A DNA stretch of 64,000 bases from Lyophyllum atratum (taxonomy: Eukaryota > Basidiomycota > Agaricomycetes > Agaricales > Lyophyllaceae). Within the stretch, counting starts at the first letter, position 1; each line of letters begins with the position of its first letter. The stretch spans positions 930,001-994,000 of the forward strand of contig JACGCN010000016.1 in the NCBI GenBank assembly GCA_014905825.1, written 5' to 3'. Both the position numbers and the translations under genes were made by a program. The notes beneath the pieces were generated by a model. The model saw only the letters and a program-made list of their open reading frames with translations, searched no databases and was not told where the DNA came from. Below are positions 55,262 through 64,000 of the stretch, in pieces.

Positions 55262-57491
55262 TCAAGACGTTTCCGAAGCAATCAACGTTACAGACCCCAT
55301 GGCCGTCGTAAGAACAGCGAGGTCAGAGTCAGGCTCTGAGTCTGAGTCGTGGATCGTATAGACGACATGTTCAGAATCGTTCGTCGAACCCAACTCAGTG
55401 CGCATAACACCAGCCGGTCGAGGGAGTGAGTGTGGTGAGTCTATAATTGCGGCAGGTAAGTAAGGTCAACGTGAAATTTCGCGTTTGCATTCAGGGTAAT
55501 TACCTTGAGGTTTCGTCGACGCCATTCGGCTAGACTTGGGTGTCTTCGGCGTCTTCGGCGCCCTTGTGGCGAAGAGAGGGGTAAGCCTTCCTTCCTTACA
55601 TGCCCCGCAGACTGAAAAACGGTTGGTTCTAGCCTTGGAATCGTAAGTACTACACATGAACGCACCACATTCATCGACACGAATTGATTTGCTGAACCGC
55701 CCATAGCTGCCAAAGATGTTTGAGTCCGTTGCCCAATAGCTGCCAAGAGATAGCTTACATCTTTGCACACTTCATACATTCTGATGGAAGCGAGATGTTC
55801 AGAAGTAGAAGGGAAGTACATCGAGGGTACTCACTCCATTCATACGTATAGGATATTTCGTAGTCGTGTCGGGTCTGTACAGTAAGAATAATGGTGAGCA
55901 TTCACACTTAAACGGCTTGTTACTTACTGTGATCTCAATTTCAGGACACCTGTGCATGACTTTTGAAGTCCTAGACGTGCAAGATAACGGTTACATTCAC
56001 GCTGTTCAAGTTTGGAAGCCACTTACCAGGCTTTCCAAAGCCTTCCGTGACCCTCCTTCGGGTCAGCGTCTATTATCCAAGATGCCAAATGACACATTTC
56101 ATGTGACAGGGTATTTCGTATTCTCTCTGTACGGCGCAAGTTCAGATGGCACATGAAGACAGGCGGTAGGAGAGAACTGACCATCACAGTCCAAAATCTT
56201 CTCAGCGAGTTCTATTTCCGTCGTCTGAACACCTTCTCTAGATCTGGCCAGCAAAGATTGAGAGGTAAGACTGGCTACACAGTTAGGAATTTACCGATGC
56301 CATCTAGCTTTACCAGCTGTAGTCAGCAATCGTTTGCTCCAGTTAAGTTTTGTATCTTTCGGCACTCCGTTTTTGAACACGCTGCTGTTGAGCTCATCAA
56401 AAAATTGTTGAGCGTAGAGCTGTCGCCGCGCTTGTTCAGCGGCAACTTGGGCTTTCTTTCAGTGCCAGGCGCCTGCTTAGGTTTCGTTCCAGCCTTGCTT
56501 GTTGAAAGAGGCGTCGAGGGCGCAGCGGACATTTTTCTACGAGTCGGTGTGCCAACCGGAGTGGGGCGCGGGTCTAAAGTGATACGTCCATCAGACTCAT
56601 TGAACAGATCTTGGAGCCTCTTAGTTCCAGGGATGGTAGTTTCTGGCATCTTAGCTCGACCTTGAATAAGACTTGGTAGACGCAATGGTTTGCGAGCGGT
56701 TTTTGGCTCGTTCCTGCGCCTGTATAAGCTATTGAAACGACAGATTGTAGGTCACTCACAAAGTTAAAATAGCACCGTCATCGTCAGAGGCACTCTCTTC
56801 ATCCGAATAGAGTGACCTCTCTACCTGTGCGGCTGCCCTGTCTTTTATGCGTTTAGGTGTGCCTTTGCTTGGAATTGGCCGTTCAGGAGTGCTATCAGAA
56901 AGCTCCATGATTTCCCGATTGGCTTGTACCTTCCTTTCGGCGTCGCTGTCTTCGGAACCTGAGCTCTCGACGATCCTGCGGGCGCGGTAAAGTTTTCTTG
57001 GTGTGGCTTTAACATCTTTCGCCTGAGCATTTTGGCCGAGACTGACATAGCGCGTATCAACGGAGTTCGATGACTGGAGTCTTTTTCACTAACTCTTGTT
57101 TTCCCAGGTGACGACCTGAGGGACCCTGCTTGTCGAGTCTGTCGTGGGTCGGCCAGCAACCCGGCATTGACAATACAGCGTCATTCAAAGGTGTATCCTC
57201 ATTTAGGCTATGTAAAAGCAGCGGAAGTCAACCCAAGCGGTGGTAAATCAGTTGTTTGAATAGAGCGACATACGTATCCTCTTCGTCCGAAGATATTTCG
57301 ATAATTTCAGTGGAGATAGACACCTTCCTGGTTGAAAACATTCGTGAATTGTTACTCTGACGAAGGAGGGTAAGAACACACTGCCGCTCTTCCTCGCTGT
57401 CAGGTATAATTTCCCTGGCCCAACTACCATGCTTCGATAATCCCGCCTTCCTGGCTCCTTCTTGTCGACGTGGAGTATTGGGCATAACCAT
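55262..57491 (-). CDS. SprT-like metalloprotease (SPRTN/GCNA type)
   Basis: Thirteen exons: 57274-57491, 57177-57207, 56760-57073, 56541-56719, 56295-56451, 56182-56243, 56027-56126, 55928-55970, 55835-55874, 55759-55780, 55666-55706, 55504-55611 and 55262-55440, about 497 aa. The SprT domain starts at QFFDELNSSVFKNGVP and LNWSKRLLTTAGKARWHR. The zinc protease motif HExxH is present as LSHEMCHLASW (about residues 329-333), with DADPKEGHGRLWKAW carrying a further His. A zinc ribbon follows (KCMKCAK...ECVCGACKEGRL). Such proteases digest DNA-protein crosslinks or act in genome stability. The N-terminus is disordered and holds a likely SUMO-interacting motif (IIEISSDEEDT). Two junctions (57177/57073 and 56541/56451) have credible alternatives that change a few residues. 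Confidence 0.85.
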
Positions 57492-57840
57492 CCACAAAAT
57501 AACACTATGCCTCGTCCAAGAGAAAGTAAAAACAATGAGCAGGGCACGTTGAGTCAAGTTCTCTGAATGACCACTTGAATCGTCAAGTTCAAGGAGACTC
57601 TGATCATGTGATGGACGCGTTTCGCATAACGTGATCGCGATATCCCTAAAATCGCGACGCGTCCAACGCCCAGTAGAGTGGGATAAAGCAAGGCCCGCCT
57701 ATTAACTGAAATCACGTTCGTGTAATGTACAAGATGGTTTATGATGTTTTAAGTATGCATTGCGACAATTCTTGGGTAAGTTAGTGGCTGTAATACGAAA
57801 GCAAATAAAGATGACAAGACTTGAAGTATAGCTTGTTGCT
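57492..57840. other. Intergenic: SprT-like promoter and MDV1 3' end
   Basis: About 350 bp; separates two minus-strand genes. No ORF supported. Confidence 0.45.
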
Positions 57841-60477
57841 CTAAAGTGACCAGATCTTCAACGCCGCGTCGCGTCCACCAGTTATTAGGTATCTGTCCAT
57901 ATAGCGGAGCCTTTCTACGGGTTTCGTGTGTCCGTTTGTAAACAATGTCGAGTGCTGCATACTTGTCCGGTTATAAATCTGAGAACACACAAGTTAATTG
58001 GTGTCACCGACGAAGGGAAATCGGGAGCATCACCTTAACACCATTCTCTCCAGTTGCGGCAATTACTTTCCGGGTGTCGAACTGCAGACCAGTCACAGCA
58101 TGGTCATACTGGATGGTTTCGAAGATACCACCTGTACGAAGATCCCAGATCTATCCCAGTATAAACAATAGCCCTCGGAGGAGAACCATGACATGCTTAC
58201 GCGGATAGTTTTGTCAAGGCTGCCGCTCGCAATGTGAATCTCGTCGAATTGAAGACAGCTGACGGGAGCTGTGTGTCCAAGTAAAGTCCGGTGAGCTTGA
58301 CCAGTCCGCACTAAAGGTGAGTAGTGAGTTAGTAGAAGGAAGGCATAGATAGACCTCCACGCACTGTCCCACATCCTGACTGCACCGTCTCCACTACCGC
58401 TCACTAGACCATGGCCCCAGAACTGCACCCCTCCTACAAAATCTTCGTACATATCCCAGCTGCCATCAGCATATGGCGGTGTCGGGAATGCAAAAGCACC
58501 AGCAGACGAAGACGATCCTCCATAATCACTGCCGGATGCACCTCCAGGATGCGATTTTGGCGGGTGAGATATCGCCCAAAGGATGTCCATAGTCATGACG
58601 CATTGCCCGGTCGTAAGATCCCACTGGCGTAGCGTTTTGTCAGACGCGCCTGTCACCTTGAATGAGGGAGATCAGTACGCAGGAAGGTACAAACAAAACG
58701 CTTGACCTACTAGACATTCGTCCTCGAAATACAGGGCCGTGACAGCTTTCGAATGCCCCTCTAGCACTCTTGCGCATGGGCCATCCTTCTCCGAAGTGTC
58801 TGCTAACATGCTGCTCGCACCATCCCTAACACTCGTCGGTTTGTCGGAAGCCTCTAGATCTCTCTCCTCTTCATCCTCTTCCGCGACATCACTGAGACTG
58901 ACGAGTTCTCCTTCACCCCAGCCATCATTATCATCCTCCACTCGTCTCAAGTCCCATAATCTCACGTTGCCATCCTCACCCCCGGTGAGGCAAACGTGGT
59001 CTTCCACCTGAATGCACTTCACCGTCCCACTATGACCCCGCAACCTTCCTATCTCCGTTCCAGAGAAGAGATCCCAAACTCGAGGCTGAGCATCCTCTTG
59101 GGAGGCAGATACTAGAGTTCCATAAGGCTCAGAGAAGTCCAAGGCGGTGATGGGCGTTGTGTGGCTGCTAAGAGTCTACCAGAAGGAAAACGTAACTCAG
59201 TACTGAATAGAAAAACGTCGATGAGGCAAGTCACCATGAAAGCAACTCCTGATGGAAGCTCGTCATGTTCAGAGGGAAGGAACGCGGGTCCTGAAATGCA
59301 GAATAAGATTAACAAGGATCATGGAAATCAGAGTTTGTCTTCACCTTTCCGCCTCCGGGAACTCGGTGGGAGATGTAGAGGTTGGGCAGGGGTCTTTGGT
59401 GTCCGATTGGACGCCTGTTCATATTCTAGCCTCTCTTTGACACCCACCACTTACAGGAGGTCAGATCTAGATACGAGGAGCGAGGAAATTGCATACATTC
59501 GTCGTCCAATTCGAGTTCGTCCTCCTGCAACTTTAACAAGTCCTGTTCGAGTTTGGCTCGAATGCTATCCAGAGCCTCAATCTTATTGGTAATCTCAGCG
59601 ATTTCGCTGTTGATGAGACTCTGGAGAACGTGTTGAGGAAATGGATGTAGAGGGAGTTAATGACGGACACACCCTCCGAACATGCAGGTTCTCCTTGTCC
59701 CGTTGGATTTCCTTCGTCTGCCGAGAGAGTTCCTCCTTTCCAAGAGTCTTTGAAGCACTCAAGCTTTCCCTCCCCCGTTTCTTTCCCTTTTTCCCTGCGT
59801 CAATCCTGGAAATGACGACGACATCATCCTCGCTTGCCACGCTTTCCTGATCCTCATCTTCTGTCAAAAGCCCCCTAGCACTCATGCCCAATTTCTTCAG
59901 CCCTATTCTCGGCGTCTCGACATTCCTCATCTGCCGTCTCCTCGTCCGACTCTGGTCGGCACTGGGAATTGTAGCATTGAACCCGCGCAGGAGACTGACA
60001 TTGGAAGCCACGCCATCTGGCTCTGGAACCTCGGCATCCAACAATTCTTCCGTTGCCTCTACGATCTGCAGGTCTCGCGAGGTGATCCGCCGCGAGCCAA
60101 AGCCCATACGGAGAGGTGCTCTGCCGATGGTGGCAAAGTCCATGCGTGACCTGGACAGGTTGGGGTCACCGACAGATGCGCGCGGTCTTGACGCGACCGT
60201 AGACGCTGAGTTCATCATCCGAGGCGTCATTATTACAGGCGCCACTATTTGACGTCTAGCGTAGGTTGGGGACGTGTAGAGCAAACGGAAACTTACAGTC
60301 TGATAGTATTCGAGTTGAATCTCTCTTCTTGTGTTGAAAAGGTGCCAGAAAAGCCTTCTGCACGAGTTCCAGCTTGCTCGGTCCTGAAGACGAGCCATCT
60401 GTCACCAGAGGGTCCAAAGTCGAACGAGCATTCCGTTTCCTTTCATCATGAAGCCGGTCTTTGGACTCGGCAGCCAT
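57841..60477 (-). CDS. MDV1: Mitochondrial division protein Mdv1/Caf4-like (WD40)
   Basis: Ten exons: 60297-60477, 59673-60244, 59497-59620, 59345-59449, 59235-59290, 58711-59175, 58365-58656, 58201-58310, 58034-58150 and 57841-57978, 719 aa. Mdv1 bridges Fis1 on the mitochondrial outer membrane and the dynamin Dnm1 during fission. The N-terminal half is disordered with helical parts. A coiled coil lies at about 235-325 (EELSRQTKEIQRDKENLHV, SEIAEITNKIEALDSI, RAKLEQDLLKLQEDE). WD40 repeats run from about 347: HTTPITALDFSEPYGTLVSA, RVWDLFSG, HSGTVKCIQ, VRLWDLRR, HSKAVTALYF, KTLRQWDLTTGQC, AVRMWDMRTGQ, KTIRIWDLRTGG and ALKIWSL at the end. An acidic insertion splits the propeller, as in fungal Mdv1. 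The layout supports Mdv1 over other WD40 proteins. Confidence 0.9.
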
Positions 60478-60830
60478 GAAAGAACGACTTCCGGGGATCG
60501 TAGGCGCTGCCGCACGACAACTTGTAAAATCTCAAGCTGAAGGACTTGGACCGACTCTTGCCGAATTCAACCTCACCACCACGTTCCCACGGGCAGGATA
60601 TTTCGATCGACCCTGCAGCAGGTCCCCGCCAGACACTAAAATCGCTCAAGTACTGACGATGCAATTGAAATCTACTTGATACTGATACAGAATTATTGCA
60701 GGTAAGTAATGGAATACAAGGTATTATATGTCACTGATCCATTCCCAGAGTTCGCGTAAGTGCTAGGCTACCAGCACAGTCATGATATCCATCACCAGTC
60801 CCGCGGCCGCTACACCGGCCCTTCTGCCGG
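60478..60830. other. Intergenic: MDV1 promoter
   Basis: About 350 bp upstream of MDV1. A 67-codon plus-strand ORF begins at 60476, overlapping the MDV1 start codon; it shows no known motif. Nothing else recognised. Confidence 0.4.
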
Positions 60831-61777
60831 TTAGCGTGTCCAACCAAAGTCTACAAGGATACCTAACCCATACGGACGTAAGTCGTACTCTTTGCGGATA
60901 AGCGGGCGATTTTCCTCCAAATAAGAGGGTGATTGTGTTGGTATTACGGTAGCATCGAAGGAAGAGGAAGATGACCGCGGAGCAGGGACATCCGCCGACG
61001 GAGATGGACTACTCAATCCCGGATCACCCTTGAGTGCGTAGCGGAAGAGGCGGACAATTGATCGAATATCTCGCGAGCTCGCAGAAGTGAAGGCTGCACT
61101 TGGCGAAGGGGATTCCGGGGCAGCCGTCCGAGGCATTGAGTTCGGAGATCCTGGAGCAGCCGTCCGAGGCATGGTGGAGTCGCTAGATATGAGGAAAGGT
61201 GTGGGCATGGGCAGAGCTTGGGCACTTTTGAGAGTCTCTTCCTCCTTCAGTGCAGCCTCCTCGATCTTTTGCTGGCGTTCCAGATCATCTTTGAATCGTT
61301 GAACGCCGACATGCTCCCAATGTGTGACGTTGAACGGTTCGAAGAAGCCGCCAGCTGAGAAGTCGCACCAGCATCGGTCGACAGTTCGCATAACAATAGG
61401 TAAAGGTTTTGAGTAGTTTGGCGCGAGGGTGGCATTCAATGCCTCAGCAAAGGTGGTGATGTTCTCGGCCCAGGGTGTCGAGAGCGGGCTGTCGAGAGGG
61501 AATGGTTGCCAATAGCATGAAGAGACAAAGAGTGTGGTAAGTAGCACAATACAGTAGAAGCTATGGAATGGGAATAAGTCAAGGGACAACGGAAAGAAGA
61601 CCGAGACGGACCAAGGCTTCGCATGCATCGTTAATGAGAACAAAAACAGCAGCAGGAAGTAGGGCGGCGCGGTTGGCAAAGGCAACAGCAGCAAGGGCAA
61701 GAACCATCGCGTACACCTGGTAGAGACGGGGAATGAGCAGTGCACGGACGCGTATATATTTTCTGGACGTACCACAT
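60831..61777 (-). CDS. Uncharacterised membrane protein
   Basis: Model: 61773-61777 (ATGTG only) and 60831-61716, 296 aa; the intron is GT-AG. A start at the Met at 61627 with no intron is the alternative. Two hydrophobic stretches come first (WFLPLLLLPLPTAPPYFLLL and FYCIVLLTTLFVSSCYW). They are followed by an ordered region with NxT sites, probably outside the cytosol (NITTFAEALNATL, DRCWCDFSAGGFFEPFNVTH). Next comes a short coiled coil (RFKDDLERQQKIEEAALKEEE), then a Ser/Pro-rich tail with an internal repeat (MPRTAAPGSPNS/MPRTAAPESPSP) and a tail ending GILVDFGWTR. I do not recognise the family. It lies head to head with the p23 gene across about 215 bp. Confidence 0.6.
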
Positions 61778-61992
61778 CGTGATGTTCGACTCGAAAGAAA
61801 TAACAGGAAAACCGATTATACCGCAGCCAGCTGGGTAAAACGGCCGGCTTCCACTTCCATATTGAGAGGTCACGCGTCGGATTCCTTATGTAAAGCTGTG
61901 TAAACTTTCTGGAGCTTTCTAGTGTTTCACGCCTGCCTTTTAAACTAACGTTCCCTACACCTTTTCAACCATCAATTCGCACATTCTACACG

Positions 61993-62907
61993 ATGACCCA
62001 ACACCCTGAAATTCTGTGGGCACAGCGTAGCTCGGCGACCGACGAAAAAAAGGTGGATCTCCTTTCAAACGCGATGTCGCGCCTGGTGGAGCTCACACAG
62101 CGATCTCTCTAAAGAATGTCATCTACTTGACCATTAACCTCCCGGACATTCAAGAAGCCACCGTCGTGTACGATCTTACCCCGACAACCCTATCGTTCAA
62201 GGCCAAGACGGGAAAGTAGGTTTATCAAATTTCTGATGTCATGACCAGGATATTCATCCGCGTATCGATTTGCAGCCCAGCCAAAGGAATCCCAGAGAAA
62301 GACTACGGATTCGATCTCGAATTCTACGAGGAAGTTGATCCTGAAGTCAGTACACTCCATATTTTACTTGCGCGCCGTAGCTCACGACCTTCCTGCTCCA
62401 TCGCGTCTAGAATTCAACGTCGAAACTCACTACACGTTCATTCTTCCTTACAATCCGCAAGAAGGAGAAAAAAGCCGAATTTTGGCCCCGTCTGACAAAG
62501 AACAAGGTCAAGAACACGTTTATCAAGACCGATTTCAGCAAATGGGTAGATGAGGACGAGCAGGAGGGAGCCGCAGCACCCGAGGATGATGCTGATGAGA
62601 TGGGCGGCATGGGCGGCATGGGTGGTATGCCTGGCATGGGTGGTATGGGCGGAATGGGTGGTATGGGTGGTATGGGTGGTATGGGAGGCATGGGAGGCAT
62701 GGACTTGCAACAGGTGTGCCCGAAGCGTCTTCTTCCATTCCGCCTACTGAGCACTTCAATGTCTTTTAGATGATGGCCCAGATGGGTGGTGCGGGCGGTA
62801 TGCCCGACTTCGGCGCCGGGGAAGGCGGCTTCTCCGGCGCCGATGAGGGTGAGGAGTCTGACGATGAAGGTCCACCGCCCCTCGAGGAAGCTGAACCTGC
62901 TAAGTAA
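61993..62907 (+). CDS. SBA1: Hsp90 co-chaperone p23 (Sba1/Wos2)
   Basis: Five exons: 61993-62052, 62115-62215, 62276-62345, 62411-62713 and 62770-62907, 223 aa. p23 binds the closed ATP state of Hsp90 and slows hydrolysis. The CS-fold is complete: HPEILWAQRSSATDEKK-NVIYLTI at the start, then YDLTPTTLSFKAK, NPAKGIPEKDYGFDLEFYEE and RKKEKKAEFWPRLTK, with NTFIKTDFSKWVDEDE closing the domain. The Trp-Pro-Arg-Leu segment is the family hallmark. After it comes an unusually long run of (G)GM repeats (roughly residues 137-172) and an acidic C-terminus (EESDDEGPPPLEEAEPAK). GGM-rich tails occur in fungal p23 proteins and probably act as flexible spacers. Confidence 0.95.
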
Positions 62908-63167
62908 ACATATCGGACACAGGACTTTTAACATCTACGCGTCAACTTGCTCATAATCTGTTTGTACCACATATCAGGCTATTGACATTATTTTTTTGCG
63001 GCTCACCGTCTAAATTCACGTCTGATTCGAGTCGATTCACCAGTGATTGAGGAGGGGTCATTGACAGATAAAGAAACCGCTCCAACTTCTGATTCGAAAG
63101 TGCAGCCTGCATAGATATCAACTTGAGGTGTATTCTTGAAAGAAGTCCTCATAGCATTGTCAGTGAG

Positions 63168-63325
63168 GGAGGTTCGACAGTTTGTAACATATATCCGTGG
63201 GTGCATTCTGATCTTCGACTTCAATTATCCCTTCTGAACAGCATGGCCAGGTACGGAGGTTCAACAATTCGTAACATGTATCCGTGGGTGCGTACTGATC
63301 TTGACTCAATTTACCCCTTCTGAAC
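63168..63325. repeat. Two-copy direct repeat, unit about 71 bp
   Basis: Copy 1 at 63168-63239 and copy 2 at 63255-63325 both run from GGAGGTTC through TATCCGTGGGTGC to CCCTTCTGAAC with scattered differences. The starts are 87 bp apart. A minus-strand frame is open through both copies, giving related peptides (APTDICYKLSNL / APTDTCYELLNL), but no gene structure supports coding. Confidence 0.7.
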
Positions 63326-63461
63326 GTCTTGGCGATTAGAGGTACATGTAACATCATCCATCTATCAGTGAACCGTGCCTCATCATCACCCGACTGCCAC
63401 CCTCCTTCCTTGTCCCCGACCATGCCCGACGCGGTCTCAGACGTTCAGCGCCTGCTGCGCG

Positions 63462-63468
63462 TATAAAA
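63462..63468 (+). promoter_or_regulatory. TATA box of the DUF4246 gene
   Basis: TATAAAA in GCGCGTATAAAACG, about 80 bp upstream of the ATG at 63545. Confidence 0.5.
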
Positions 63469-63544
63469 CGGACGACGCGTCAACTGCTTTGATTTACCAT
63501 CGCACTTCCTTTCAGACCACCCTCGTATTTCCCGCAGATCCACC

Positions 63545-64000
63545 ATGACCTCTGATCCTCCTACGAGTAGTCCATTCGAGCTGCCAGGCTTTGGATTGCC
63601 TGTCAACTTCATACCAACCAAAGAAAGTGCGGATGGCTCGTCAGGCCGTGTTCTGTTCACCACTGCGCTAGACGAAGACGATATGTTGGGTAGGTGGACA
63701 CAGTTGCGTAGTTTGGTTCAAATTGCAGGAGATGACCATAACTGACACTTACACTTCGAAGGCTACCACTCACTACCCTTCGTGAATTCACGATGTTGCA
63801 ACTTATGAACCAACTGACCGACAAGCCTGATTGGCAGAAAAAGGTGATCATATCCATCAAGATCCGACGAATGTATTAATGGAGTAAACTTTTATAGGTA
63901 TTCGACGAAACGATCGTGTCCAAATGGAAAGCAGAGGCACTCTCGTCGGAGGGCGCTGGCGTTTCGGAGAAGATGATTGACTGGTGTATTGCCGAGCTTC
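63545..64000 (+). CDS. DUF4246-family protein (3' partial)
   Basis: Three exons are visible: 63545-63693, 63762-63843 and 63898-64000; the gene runs off the window. The N-terminus reads PFELPGFGLPVNF..., then LTTLREFTMLQLMNQLTDKP-DWQKKVFDETIVSKWKAEAL and MIDWCIAEL. This Met-Asn-x-Leu-Thr-Asp-Lys-Pro...Lys-Val-Phe-Asp-Glu...Lys-Trp...Asp-Trp-Cys-Ile-Ala-Glu-Leu pattern is the start of the large fungal DUF4246 family, whose function is not known. The first donor (GTGGAC at 63694) was chosen because GTAGGT four bases earlier breaks frame. Confidence 0.72.

Larger units (their letters stand above)
62908..63544. other. Intergenic with a direct repeat
   Basis: About 640 bp between p23 and the DUF4246 gene. 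It contains two direct copies of a roughly 71-bp unit (63168-63239 and 63255-63325). The last 80 bp form the next gene's promoter. No gene supported. Confidence 0.5.

Noticed and set aside
52715..57491. Secondary-metabolite cluster around the P450
   Set aside because: Neighbours are RPS29, a tRNA, a SprT protease and MDV1; no core synthase or transporter is nearby.
60476..60679. 67-codon ORF overlapping the MDV1 start codon
   Set aside because: Could not be extended by splicing and resembles no family; kept only as a remark on the MDV1 promoter.

Overview
The window is nuclear DNA of a filamentous basidiomycete, most likely an Agaricomycete. Genes are dense on both strands. Almost all are broken by many 45-70 bp GT-AG introns, several exons are only 3-20 nt long, and the proteins are fungal (copper-fist regulator, Mdv1, Trs31, S1/P1 nuclease, DUF4246). 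All gene models were built by hand: conserved protein sequence was followed across frames and each splice junction was required to keep phase. Products, splice sites and starts are therefore predictions from reading, not database matches.

Layout. 1-2272: coding part of an intact PIF/Harbinger DNA transposon (Myb/SANT partner plus DDE nuclease), its left end outside the window. 2482-7035: copper-fist regulator, UBE2W-type E2 and porphobilinogen deaminase. 7570-9281: secreted protein made of two R-type lectin-like beta-trefoils that arose by duplication of an exon set. 10092-15539: Vid30/Gid1, the proteasome chaperone Ump1 and an FAD oxidoreductase. 15540-19514: almost 4 kb without a recognisable gene, followed by a small orphan gene. 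20294-28093 and on to 29063: MFAP1, a large BTB protein, Trs31, class-1 dihydroorotate dehydrogenase and an HMG-box factor.

30217-39180: PARP2-type poly(ADP-ribose) polymerase, a cullin-like protein lacking the catalytic half, then two secreted hydrolases in the same orientation (PNGase A-like amidase, S1/P1 nuclease). 39651-50816: a Mediator-tail-like acidic protein, a UVRAG/Vps38-type autophagy protein, an 850 bp non-autonomous hAT-like transposon with target duplication, and a Pumilio (PUF) protein. 51670-57491: ribosomal protein S29, an intron-bearing tRNA-Lys, a cytochrome P450 and a SprT-like protease. 57841-64000: Mdv1, an orphan membrane protein, the p23 co-chaperone and the 5' end of a DUF4246 gene.

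The genes do not form one pathway. Most are housekeeping (ubiquitin/proteasome, haem and pyrimidine synthesis, splicing, translation, vesicle traffic, mitochondrial division), with two mobile elements and a few secreted or orphan genes between them. I found no new multi-gene system. The most distinctive observations are the exon-duplicated lectin-like protein, the hAT-like element, the truncated cullin, a probable 5-nt exon in the nuclease gene, start codons split off by introns, and two probable GC-AG introns with the same donor.
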